Source: Caldifarciminota bacterium (GTDB lineage: Bacteria; Hydrothermota; Tepidihabitantia; B3-TA06; JALVRC01). From it: 8,437 nucleotides of DNA. This document shows, piece by piece, positions 1 through 5,771 of this stretch (its first letter is position 1; the number at the start of each line of letters is the position of its first letter). The notes below the pieces were generated by a model. It was not told the origin of the DNA and made no database searches. It saw only the letters and a list, made by a program, of their open reading frames with translations. The translations under genes and the position numbers were made by a program. The stretch lies in the NCBI GenBank assembly GCA_027025255.1, contig JALVRC010000185.1, positions 1 to 8,437 on the forward strand. Reading direction: 5' to 3'.

Positions 1-363
1 ATGCTGGGATATTCTGTTGTGTTAATTGTAGGTGCTTTTCTTTTTTATACTATTGGTGTATGGGCTGAAAAGTTTGATGGCCAATTAAAAAAATGGCATC
101 TTGTTTGTTTCTGGATTGGTTTTAGCTTTGATACAGCGGGAACAACATTGATGAGTGTCATAAGTAGAGGTTTAAAGGTGAATATTCACGGTATTACTGG
201 CATCATAGCAATTTTGTTAATGGCTTTTCACGCTATATGGGCAACAATTGTACTGGTTAAAAATGATAAGAAGCTTATTCAAAATTTTCATATATTTAGT
301 ATTTTTGTATGGTTAATGTGGTTAATTCCTTTTTTTACAGGTATGTTTATAAATATGAGGTAG
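1..363 (+). CDS. HsmA/TIGR03987-family small integral membrane protein
   Basis: A 120-aa, highly hydrophobic protein with four predicted membrane helices at about residues 3-21, 34-54, 64-87 and 97-118. Four histidines sit at or near helix ends: H33 (KKWHL), H63 (NIHGITG), H77 (AFHAIWA) and H97 (NFHIFS). The pattern FYTIGVWAE, FDTAGTT, HGITG, FHAIWATIVL and WLIPFFTG matches what I know of the HsmA/TIGR03987 family of small membrane proteins, whose biochemical role is not well established. The length is about normal for that family, so the ATG at position 1 is probably the true start, but the upstream ribosome-binding site lies outside the window. The next gene starts 71 bp downstream with its own ribosome-binding site, so co-transcription is possible but not shown. 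The family assignment is from memory of the pattern, and the function is unknown. Confidence 0.75.
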   Translation: MLGYSVVLIVGAFLFYTIGVWAEKFDGQLKKWHLVCFWIGFSFDTAGTTLMSVISRGLKVNIHGITGIIAILLMAFHAIWATIVLVKNDKKLIQNFHIFSIFVWLMWLIPFFTGMFINMR

Positions 364-434
364 TTCTGGATGGGGTATTTATTTATTCAAATAACACAAT
401 TTTTATTATTTTTTAATACTGGAGGTATAATTTT

Positions 435-1541
435 ATGAGTTTAAACACTATGCCCGTATTGAAAATTGGGCAGTATGAGATGAATATTCCCATTATTCAA
501 GGGGGAATGAGTGTAGGAATTTCTCTTTCAGGCCTGGCTTCTGCTGTTGCAAACGAAGGAGGCATTGGAGTAATAGGAGCTGCAGGAATCGGAATGTTTG
601 AGCCTGATGTAATGATGAATCCTAAGGCTGCTAATCAAAGAGCTCTTAGAAAAGAAATTCAGAAGGCAAAGAAGAAATCTCAAGGTTTTATAGGTGTTAA
701 TATCATGGTTGCTTTGTCTGATTATGAAGAGCTTGCACTTGTCTCAGTTGAAGAGGGTATTGACTTTATTTTTTTGGGAGCTGGTCTTCCTTTAAAAATT
801 CCAAAGAATTTTTCCCAAGAGCACTTAGAAGCCTTTTCTAAAAAGGTTATTCCCATAGTTTCTTCAGATAGGGCTCTTAAAATTATTTTTAGGTCCTGGG
901 GGAAAAATTATGGCCGAATTCCCGATGCAGTTGTTGTTGAAGGTCCGCTTGCCGGTGGACATTTGGGTTTTAAGCTTGAGCAAATCAATGATCCTGAGTA
1001 CCGACTTGAGAATCTGGTTAAACAGGTAATGGAAGGTGTAAAACCTTTTGAGGATAAATACAGTAAAAAAATTTCAGTAATAGCAGCAGGAGGTATATAT
1101 ACAGGCGCAGATATCTATAAATTTTTAAATATTGGTGTTGATGGGGTTCAGATGGCAACACGATTCGTTGCAACCTATGAATGTGATGCGGACGATAGAT
1201 TTAAAGAAATGTATGTGAATGCGAGGAAAGAGGATCTTGTTATTATTAAGAGTCCTGTTGGTCTTCCTGGTAGAGCTATAAAAAATGAGTTTCTTTTAGA
1301 GGTTAAAAGAGGAGAGAGAATTCCTTTCAAATGTCCGTGGAAATGTCTTAAAACTTGCGATTTCAAGAATTCACCTTATTGTATTGCGCTTGCGTTGACA
1401 AATGCTAAGAAAGGAATACTGTCTCAGGGATTTTCTTTTGCTGGCGCGAATGCGTATAAAATAGACAGGATAGTTTCTGTAAAGGAGCTTATCAACACTT
1501 TAAAAGAAGAGTATTTAAGAGCTCAGGAGGGTAATAGTTAA
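435..1541 (+). CDS. NAD(P)H-dependent flavin oxidoreductase, nitronate monooxygenase/FabK-like
   Basis: A 368-aa cytoplasmic TIM-barrel flavoenzyme of the 2-nitropropane dioxygenase/nitronate monooxygenase superfamily, which binds FMN. The N-terminus has the flavin-binding strand (PIIQGGMS, about residues 19-26, then NEGGIGVIGAAGIG). The central GPLAGGHLG motif (170-178) carries H176, the position of the family's active-site histidine. IAAGGIYTG (216-224) followed by GVDGVQMATRF forms the FMN phosphate site. A C-terminal cysteine cluster, C300-x3-C304-x3-C308-x8-C316, is typical of a subgroup found in anaerobes and could hold a metal or Fe-S cluster (inference). The start is supported by GGAGGT at 421-426, eight bases before the ATG. 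Family members oxidise nitronates or act as enoyl-ACP reductase (FabK). No fatty-acid gene flanks it, so the substrate is open. Family certain, exact reaction not. Confidence 0.88.
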   Translation: MSLNTMPVLKIGQYEMNIPIIQGGMSVGISLSGLASAVANEGGIGVIGAAGIGMFEPDVMMNPKAANQRALRKEIQKAKKKSQGFIGVNIMVALSDYEELALVSVEEGIDFIFLGAGLPLKIPKNFSQEHLEAFSKKVIPIVSSDRALKIIFRSWGKNYGRIPDAVVVEGPLAGGHLGFKLEQINDPEYRLENLVKQVMEGVKPFEDKYSKKISVIAAGGIYTGADIYKFLNIGVDGVQMATRFVATYECDADDRFKEMYVNARKEDLVIIKSPVGLPGRAIKNEFLLEVKRGERIPFKCPWKCLKTCDFKNSPYCIALALTNAKKGILSQGFSFAGANAYKIDRIVSVKELINTLKEEYLRAQEGNS

Positions 1542-1590
1542 TTTTTTACAGTTGTGTATATCATAGTTGAGTATTAAATGACTATAGTAT

Positions 1591-2179
1591 ATGTTTAAAT
1601 AGCTTTTTTTATAATTGCCGTGCTTATGACAATGGTTGGTAAGGGCGGTGGTAATTTCTACGTAATTACCCTAAGTTTAGCAGGATTAAGTATATATGAG
1701 GCTTCAGCTACTGGACAGTTTATTCTTTTCTTAGCTGCTACTGCTGCTGCTCTCATGTTTGGAAGGAGGAAAAATATATTCTGGTCTATGGCATTTTTCT
1801 TAGGCGTTATTATTGCTATTTCTGCTTTTGCTGGAGGATATTTTTCACATCTATTTAGTGCTAAAATGTTAAAGTTGGTATTTGCTATCCTTTTGTTTTT
1901 AAGTGGGCTTATTATGTTTTTTCCAGTAAGAGAGCATAAAAGAAAATCAATGAATAAAAAAGGGAGAGTCGTATTTAAGTTAGACAATAAGGCATACAGT
2001 GTTAATTTGTTTGTTGCGTTGCCAGCTACAGTACTTACTGGTATTGCATCAGGAATGGTTGGGGTGTCAGGAGGTTCATTTCTTGTTCCTCTTTTTCAAA
2101 GCCAAAATATTTAAAGCAACTTTTTGCGATAACAAATATTTTAGCCTTAGGTATTATGTTTTTTAAAGTTTTCAGATGA
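1591..2179 (+). pseudogene. TauE/SafE-family permease, broken by internal deletion and lost start
   Basis: The readable frame at 1620-2114 encodes 164 residues from a weak GTG. It shows both halves of the sulfite exporter TauE/SafE fold: a first glycine motif (MVGKGGGNFYV, followed by helices and AT.QFILFL), and a second one, TGIASGMVGVSGGSFLVPL. Right after VPLF the frame terminates. A different frame (2096-2179) then encodes KPKYLKQLFAITNILALGI and a short tail, which resembles the normal C-terminal helix of this family and ends at TGA. About 55-60 residues expected between these two parts are missing, so I infer an internal deletion that also shifted the frame at about 2091-2098. At the 5' end, ATG 1591 (MFK) hits a stop after three codons. 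One extra A in the AAA run would join it to the permease frame. No convincing ribosome-binding site is present. The remnant stops immediately before the promoter module of the large-gene array. Confidence 0.65.
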
Positions 2180-2184
2180 TAATT

Positions 2185-2216
2185 GAAATATTTTAGTTAA
2201 GTTTTAACCCTTGACA
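2185..2216 (+). repeat. AT-rich promoter-upstream module, copy 1 of 3
   Basis: The stretch GAAATATTTTAGTTAAG to the -35 box is nearly identical to the sequence downstream of each large gene (4848-4875 and 8281-8308). This places homologous DNA both before copy 1 and after copies 1 and 2, as expected if the array expanded by unequal crossing over. It begins six bases after the stop of the broken permease. Beyond the -10 box this copy diverges from the other two and lacks the pentanucleotide tract. Confidence 0.75.
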
Positions 2217-2238
2217 AAGGTAAAAGATTGAGTATAAT
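2211..2238 (+). promoter_or_regulatory. Sigma-70-type promoter of large secreted protein 1
   Basis: A consensus -35 box TTGACA (2211-2216) and -10 box TATAAT (2233-2238) are separated by 16 bp. The same pair with the same spacing recurs at 4870-4897 and 8303-8330. The ATG of the large gene is 106 bp downstream of the -10 box, so the transcript would have a leader of about 100 nt. A near-perfect inverted repeat AGTTAA-GTT-TTAACc (2195-2209) abuts the -35 box. Confidence 0.8.
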
Positions 2239-2344
2239 GGTAGTTGTTAGATGGGAATACGGATAGGAAATATGTACGTACAAAGTTGCGATATTTAAGT
2301 GAAGGGATGTTATATGTTAAATATATATAAAAACGGGAGGTAAT

Positions 2345-4837
2345 ATGCTGTTTATAATGCTCTTTGCAAGTAATGATATACTTGTTAATGATTATTCGGA
2401 AACTCCTACTTATTTCTGGTTTGTTAGGCCTTCATTAACCAGCAACTCAAAAGGAGAAAGATGCCTTTTCTATTTTTCTCAGGAATTCCTTTATTCTCCT
2501 CAAGTATTTGACCCTAATCTTATTGTTTACAAAGCCCATGACACACTCTTTCTAAGGCCATTTGCAACTACAGGAGCAGTGGATTATACCATTTATGATA
2601 GGAGGGCTGACAACAGGAGTAATGGGAATGCTGTTATTGCTGAAGATGGCAGCATTTATGAAGTTTTTGTTGCTCATGGTTTTGGCAGAGATAAATACCT
2701 GATTATGGATATTGTCTCAGATAAGGGAGAACTTAAAAAAACATTTCAAAGAAAGATTGATTTTGTAAATGTGGATTTTATTTACTCTCCTATGATAAAG
2801 GTTTTAACAAACAATGAACGCTTTGCATGGGTTTATATGGACTCAAGAGGATTCTACTGGCAGGCTTATGACATGCAAGGAGACAGCCTTACAAAGGTAG
2901 TCATTATGCCTATAGGAGAGAATGGTTATGCAGATGCCTGTATGCTCTCAGACGGCAGCATAATCGTAGGCTATTATCAACAGAATGACTCATGTATTTA
3001 CTGGATAAAGTATGATACACTTGGAAAACAGGTAATACATCCACATAGTATAGAAACTCATCACGGCAAAGGGAGCAAGCTTCACATATCCATACTTTAC
3101 CCGGGAACAAGTGCTCTTGAGGAAGAGTTATTAGTAACATGGATAGAGGATAATCATCTCTACTGCAGGATATTCAGTAAAGACCTTGAGCCTGTTGGAG
3201 ACATAAAAGAGCTTGATAATGGAGAAGAGGCAGGGGAAAACTATGCACTTGCAAGTTTCAGAGGCAGAGAAACAGGAATTATATGGAGCGACATGGAAAA
3301 TAAGGTATACATAACAGCGCTTGATAATAACCTTAATATAACTGGAACAAGGTACTTAACAGAAAATATACGCTATACCACAATTGGTTGCAATGAGAAA
3401 GAGCATACATACGATATATTTCTAATTGATGATGCAAATCTTTATACCAGGTTTACCATGCACAGTATAACAACAGATAAGAATGGTAATACAGTAAGTC
3501 CTCTGCGGAGGATAAGCAATGCAGCAGGTTATCATCAGGCAGTAGTAAGAACAAGCATGAACAAGGAAGGCAAGTTTGCAGTGGTATACAGAGAGATAAA
3601 AAGCCTTGAGCCTACAGATCATCAGACATATATGTATATTTTTGATAGAGAAGGCAATCCATTGGTTGAGAAGAAATTCATTGATTCACTAAGCTATTTT
3701 GCCAATGTTTACATGAGAGAGAATGATGTAACAGTAGGTTATGTTATTCGTAATTATCATATTGATAGGTATGAGATAGTGTTCAGGACCTACGACTTAC
3801 GAGGAGCGGAGCTTAAAGAAACCAGGGTTAAGTATGATAAATGGACAATCTGGTTAAAAGAGATTGATTTTAAGGTGGTAGGAGACACAATAGACATGTT
3901 TACAGAAAATCAAAGAAAACAGAGAGTAATACATAAAAAAATACTCTTAGGTAGTGAAGATGAGATCCTTACTACAAAGGATACACTACCCTTAGGAGTG
4001 AATTCAAGTACACCTTCCTGTCAGGTACGATATTTAGACAGGAACAAATACCTTATTGTATTTACCGAAGAAAATAGAAGCGGTAAAAGTCTTGCAAGTC
4101 TTGTTTACTATGTGAATGACAGTATCAACCATCAGGTATATGTACCAACACCTGCTGGCTGGTCAGACTACATTGTAGGAGATATTGAGGATAATAGGGT
4201 TATTGGTATGTCAGAAAAGGGCGGTATGTTTTATAATTATGCAGTATATGATACAAACTTCAACCTTATAATGGATACAACATTGAGCTATCATGGAGCT
4301 GATTTCAATTACGGAAGTGGAAGTGAGCACACCTCAGATATTATCATGCACAACAATAGAGCCATACTACTCTTAACAGACTTTACCCTTGAGCATATAA
4401 GGGCAAAGGGGCTTATAGTTAATACAGAGACAGGCAGTATCATAGGAGAGCTTCCCATAGGAGCAGACATTGATGAGCCGTGGTACAGAACAGTAGTTAA
4501 CAAAGGCTCTGTTGCAGGCAATGACTCCTTGTTTGTTGTTGTCTGGCTTGACAATAGAAACAACAGAGGCTTTGATGTATATGCACATGTGTACAAATGG
4601 GAAGACTTTGAAGGGATAGAGGAGGAAAAAGATATAAGCAACACTATTGTAAAACTTACAGGCACTGACCTTATGCTCAACACTGATTCATATACAATAT
4701 ACGACATTCAGGGTAGGGTTGTACTTAAGGGCAAGCAAAAGAAACTCTCCCTAAAAAATTTCACTCAAGGAGTATACTTTGTAAAATATAAAAACAACAA
4801 CAAGGAGGTAGTAAAGAAACTTGTAATTGTTAGATAA
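2345..4837 (+). CDS. Large secreted beta-propeller-like protein with T9SS type A sorting domain, copy 1
   Basis: An 830-aa protein. The start is set by GGGAGGT (2335-2341), four bases before ATG 2345; an in-frame stop at 2318 excludes longer forms. The body is made of repeated beta-strand units ending in W/Y-acidic-polar turns: VTWIEDNHLYCRIF (from 264), GIIWSDMENKVYI (about 311), FAVVYREIK (411-419), VFTEENRSGKS (about 572), NRVIGMSEKGG (about 617) and VVVWLDNRNNRGFDVYAHVY (about 730-750). Such VxWxDxR repeats are common in extracellular propeller proteins of FCB-type candidate phyla. The last 65-70 residues (SYTIYDIQGRVV, then GVYFVKYKNN and KKLVIVR) match the T9SS type A C-terminal sorting domain, although the usual early PNP motif is not evident. 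Export through T9SS requires a Sec signal, but the N-terminus is only MLFIMLFASNDILVND, with no basic n-region. It is a paralogue of the gene at 5772. Ligand or substrate unknown; no enzymatic motif seen. Confidence 0.85.
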   Translation: MLFIMLFASNDILVNDYSETPTYFWFVRPSLTSNSKGERCLFYFSQEFLYSPQVFDPNLIVYKAHDTLFLRPFATTGAVDYTIYDRRADNRSNGNAVIAEDGSIYEVFVAHGFGRDKYLIMDIVSDKGELKKTFQRKIDFVNVDFIYSPMIKVLTNNERFAWVYMDSRGFYWQAYDMQGDSLTKVVIMPIGENGYADACMLSDGSIIVGYYQQNDSCIYWIKYDTLGKQVIHPHSIETHHGKGSKLHISILYPGTSALEEELLVTWIEDNHLYCRIFSKDLEPVGDIKELDNGEEAGENYALASFRGRETGIIWSDMENKVYITALDNNLNITGTRYLTENIRYTTIGCNEKEHTYDIFLIDDANLYTRFTMHSITTDKNGNTVSPLRRISNAAGYHQAVVRTSMNKEGKFAVVYREIKSLEPTDHQTYMYIFDREGNPLVEKKFIDSLSYFANVYMRENDVTVGYVIRNYHIDRYEIVFRTYDLRGAELKETRVKYDKWTIWLKEIDFKVVGDTIDMFTENQRKQRVIHKKILLGSEDEILTTKDTLPLGVNSSTPSCQVRYLDRNKYLIVFTEENRSGKSLASLVYYVNDSINHQVYVPTPAGWSDYIVGDIEDNRVIGMSEKGGMFYNYAVYDTNFNLIMDTTLSYHGADFNYGSGSEHTSDIIMHNNRAILLLTDFTLEHIRAKGLIVNTETGSIIGELPIGADIDEPWYRTVVNKGSVAGNDSLFVVVWLDNRNNRGFDVYAHVYKWEDFEGIEEEKDISNTIVKLTGTDLMLNTDSYTIYDIQGRVVLKGKQKKLSLKNFTQGVYFVKYKNNNKEVVKKLVIVR

Positions 4838-4853
4838 TATTTTGAAATATTTT

Positions 4854-4868
4854 AGTTAAGTTTTAACT
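4854..4868 (+). promoter_or_regulatory. Inverted repeat abutting the -35 box (possible operator)
   Basis: AGTTAA-GTT-TTAACT is a perfect 6-bp inverted repeat that ends one base before TTGACA. Copy 1 (2195-2209) keeps five of six pairs, while at 8287-8301 the symmetry is largely lost. It may be a regulator site or simply AT-rich upstream DNA. The loss in the third copy argues against an essential operator. Confidence 0.3.
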
Positions 4869-4869
4869 C

Positions 4870-4897
4870 TTGACAAAGGTAAAATTTTGCGTATAAT
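4870..4897 (+). promoter_or_regulatory. Sigma-70-type promoter of leader and 175-aa secreted protein
   Basis: TTGACA (4870-4875) and TATAAT (4892-4897) have a 16-bp spacer. It lies 33 bp after the stop codon of the first large gene, with no obvious terminator between them. It is the only convincing promoter upstream of the small secreted protein at 5182, which would give that gene an untranslated or leader region of about 280 nt. Confidence 0.82.
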
Positions 4898-4942
4898 AGA
4901 ATTACAGGGAAAGATAAGGAGGTTGTTATATGGGAGGTAATT

Positions 4943-5026
4943 GTGGATTGTTATACAGTCTCTCTAAGTAAAGAGAGCAAGAAAAGTACTATACTATACT
5001 ATACGTATATTTTCGTTTTCAATTAA
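4943..5026 (+). CDS. Putative 27-aa leader peptide, signal-peptide-like
   Basis: A short reading frame starts at GTG 4943, five bases after GGGAGG (4932-4937). It encodes VDCYTVSLSKESKKST followed by ILYYTYIFVFN, so a lysine-rich segment is followed by a hydrophobic stretch, as in the n- and h-regions of a signal peptide. In the second repeat copy the four substitutions in this stretch leave the frame open: GTG becomes ATG (both start codons), Cys3 becomes Ser, and the other two lie in the spacer. The same substitutions break the competing frame at ATG 4930. This is modest evidence that this is the selected frame. The ACTAT pentanucleotide tract lies inside it. It might be a regulatory leader, a small membrane peptide, or the detached front of a larger secreted protein. 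Confidence 0.4.
   Translation: MDCYTVSLSKESKKSTILYYTYIFVFN
4960..4977 (+). promoter_or_regulatory. Leader hairpin CTCTCT/AGAGAG
   Basis: A perfect 6-bp stem with a six-base AAGTAA loop lies inside the leader frame. It is identical at 8393-8410. It is not followed by a T run, so it is not a terminator. A role in leader RNA structure or stability is possible but unproven. Confidence 0.35.
4987..5004 (+). repeat. Pentanucleotide microsatellite (TACTA)3.6
   Basis: Three full TACTA units plus TAC run in tandem inside the leader frame (ILYYT region). The same tract with the same unit number is at 8420-8437. Because the unit is five bases long, gain or loss of one unit by slippage would change the reading frame, as in known phase-variable surface genes. 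With only 3.6 units the mutability is expected to be low. Confidence 0.85.
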
Positions 5027-5181
5027 AAGGTGCAAAGATTTATGTTTGAAAGTTCAGACTTCAGATCATCCTCCATAACCTGCCCATGACAAACACGGGC
5101 AGGGAAAAATTAATTTACAAAAAACATGAAAATCAACATGAGTATGTTTGTAAGTTAAATATCAAAAACAAGGAGGTTATA
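5005..5181 (+). other. Non-repeated leader between promoter module and the 175-aa gene
   Basis: This is the part of the 344-bp gap after the first large gene that is not in the 170-bp repeat. It holds the end of the leader frame (stop at 5024-5026), a 7-bp inverted repeat CCTGCCC/GGGCAGG at 5079-5103, and AT-rich sequence up to the ribosome-binding site. I see no second promoter, RNA gene or recognisable riboswitch. Confidence 0.6.
5079..5103 (+). promoter_or_regulatory. 7-bp GC-rich inverted repeat in the 5' leader
   Basis: CCTGCCC (5079-5085) and GGGCAGG (5097-5103) are perfectly complementary with an 11-base loop. It stands out in an AT-rich region. No T run follows on either strand, so it does not look like a rho-independent terminator. 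It would form about 80 nt upstream of the start at 5182. Confidence 0.45.
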
Positions 5182-5709
5182 ATGAAAAAACTTAAAAATT
5201 TAAAGATTTTGGTAATAGTTGTTGTTATAACTATTACCTTGACATTTGTAGCCGCTACAAACGGCGGCTACAGCAGAGGGCTTTTTAAGCCCCAGATTGT
5301 GAAGCATAAACATATGGACAATGATAACCTGTATGAACTTCTTACATCAGACGGTGCTTGGTCAGGAACAGCAGGCGGTGAAGTTGTTACTCCATCTGGA
5401 GATACCTTTACACCGTTTGCAGCATGGCGGGGGACAATCCGAACATATAATAATATACAAACAATAACTGGTGATTGGACAGATACTATGCATAACGCCT
5501 ATGGTAAATTTAATGGTACATTGGATGATAATGACAGTGTATCTGGTTCATGGTGGACAATAAGTCCTGTGGACAGCAATGGTAATCCAATATCTGGTCC
5601 ATGGAAAGGTAAGTTTGATGAACCTGTACAAAACGAAATGAGAGGCAAATGGTATTATTACACTCCTACTGATACGGCTCATGGAGATATTTATGGCGAA
5701 AGAGACTAA
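5182..5709 (+). CDS. 175-aa secreted protein with W/G repeats, function unknown
   Basis: The start is ATG 5182, five bases after AGGAGG (5171-5176). The same frame is open back to ATG 5086, but that start lacks a ribosome-binding site and would bury the signal peptide. The N-terminus is a textbook Sec signal: lysines at 2, 3, 5 and 8, hydrophobic core 9-23, and likely cleavage after VAA (23-25). The mature part has recurring short units with Gly and Trp: GAWSG (58-62), AWRGTI (81-86), GDW (97-99), YGKFNGT (107-113), SGSWW (121-125), GPWKGKF (139-145) and RGKWYYY (154-160). This spacing suggests a small antiparallel beta structure. There is no cysteine, no lipobox and no T9SS sorting domain, so it is probably periplasmic, or outer-surface by another route. 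It sits between two large T9SS proteins and is followed by a strong terminator. I do not recognise the family. Confidence 0.85.
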   Translation: MKKLKNLKILVIVVVITITLTFVAATNGGYSRGLFKPQIVKHKHMDNDNLYELLTSDGAWSGTAGGEVVTPSGDTFTPFAAWRGTIRTYNNIQTITGDWTDTMHNAYGKFNGTLDDNDSVSGSWWTISPVDSNGNPISGPWKGKFDEPVQNEMRGKWYYYTPTDTAHGDIYGERD

Positions 5710-5728
5710 TAACGCAATAACACATTAA

Positions 5729-5759
5729 AAAAAGGGGGGGCTGGTGCCCCCCCCTTTTT
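5729..5759 (+). terminator. Strong rho-independent terminator with G7/C8 stem
   Basis: A seven-A run, G7, then CTGGTG, C8 and T5 form a stem of eight G-C pairs (with C5741-G5746 closing a TGGT loop) plus five A-T pairs beyond one bulged C. The A run on one flank and T run on the other allow termination in both directions. It begins about 20 bp after the stop of the 175-aa gene and its T tract ends 12 bp before the ATG of the second large gene, almost touching that gene's Shine-Dalgarno site. Confidence 0.92.
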
Positions 5760-5771
5760 ACAGGAGGTAAT

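Larger units (their letters stand above)
4835..5004 (+). repeat. 170-bp direct repeat (promoter-leader module), copy A
   Basis: This segment matches 8268-8437 over 170 positions without gaps and with 8 mismatches (about 95% identity). In order it contains the stop codon of the large gene, an AT-rich stretch, an inverted repeat, the TTGACA/TATAAT promoter, two Shine-Dalgarno-like sites (AAGGAGG and GGGAGG), a short leader reading frame, a CTCTCT/AGAGAG hairpin and the ACTAT tract. The mismatches cluster upstream of the -35 box and around the leader start codon. The last 55 bp (4950-5004) are identical in both copies. Confidence 0.93.

Noticed and set aside
1175..1987. Reverse-strand open frames opposite the flavoenzyme and the permease remnant
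   Set aside because: They are shadows of clear + strand genes, with no ribosome-binding sites or recognisable motifs.
2094..2096. Simple homopolymer sequencing error as the only cause of the TauE frameshift
   Set aside because: One added T would restore the frame. However, the sequence after the junction looks like the family's C-terminus and over 50 expected residues would still be missing, so a deletion explains it better.
2251..2298. 15-aa leader frame MGIRIGNMYVQ upstream of large gene 1
   Set aside because: It is only loosely alignable to the leader of the other modules, has a poor ribosome-binding site and is not conserved in frame.
4309..4707. 132-aa reverse-strand open frame, with a similar one at 7754-8140
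   Set aside because: It recurs only because the two large genes are paralogues. It lies fully antisense to well-supported coding sequence and encodes a low-complexity S/L/I-rich product.
4930..4971. 13-aa leader frame (MGGNCG...) after AAGGAGG
   Set aside because: It has a good Shine-Dalgarno site, but in the second repeat copy the same frame stops after six codons. The overlapping frame at 4943 is the one preserved.
4835..5004. Insertion sequence or CRISPR explanation for the direct repeats
   Set aside because: There is no transposase, no terminal inverted repeats, no target-site duplication and no regularly spaced short repeats. The repeat is a promoter-leader block of the gene array.
5086..5181. 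ATG 5086 as the start of the small secreted protein (207 aa)
   Set aside because: It has no ribosome-binding site and lies in the hairpin loop. ATG 5182 has AGGAGG at ideal spacing and begins a classical signal peptide.
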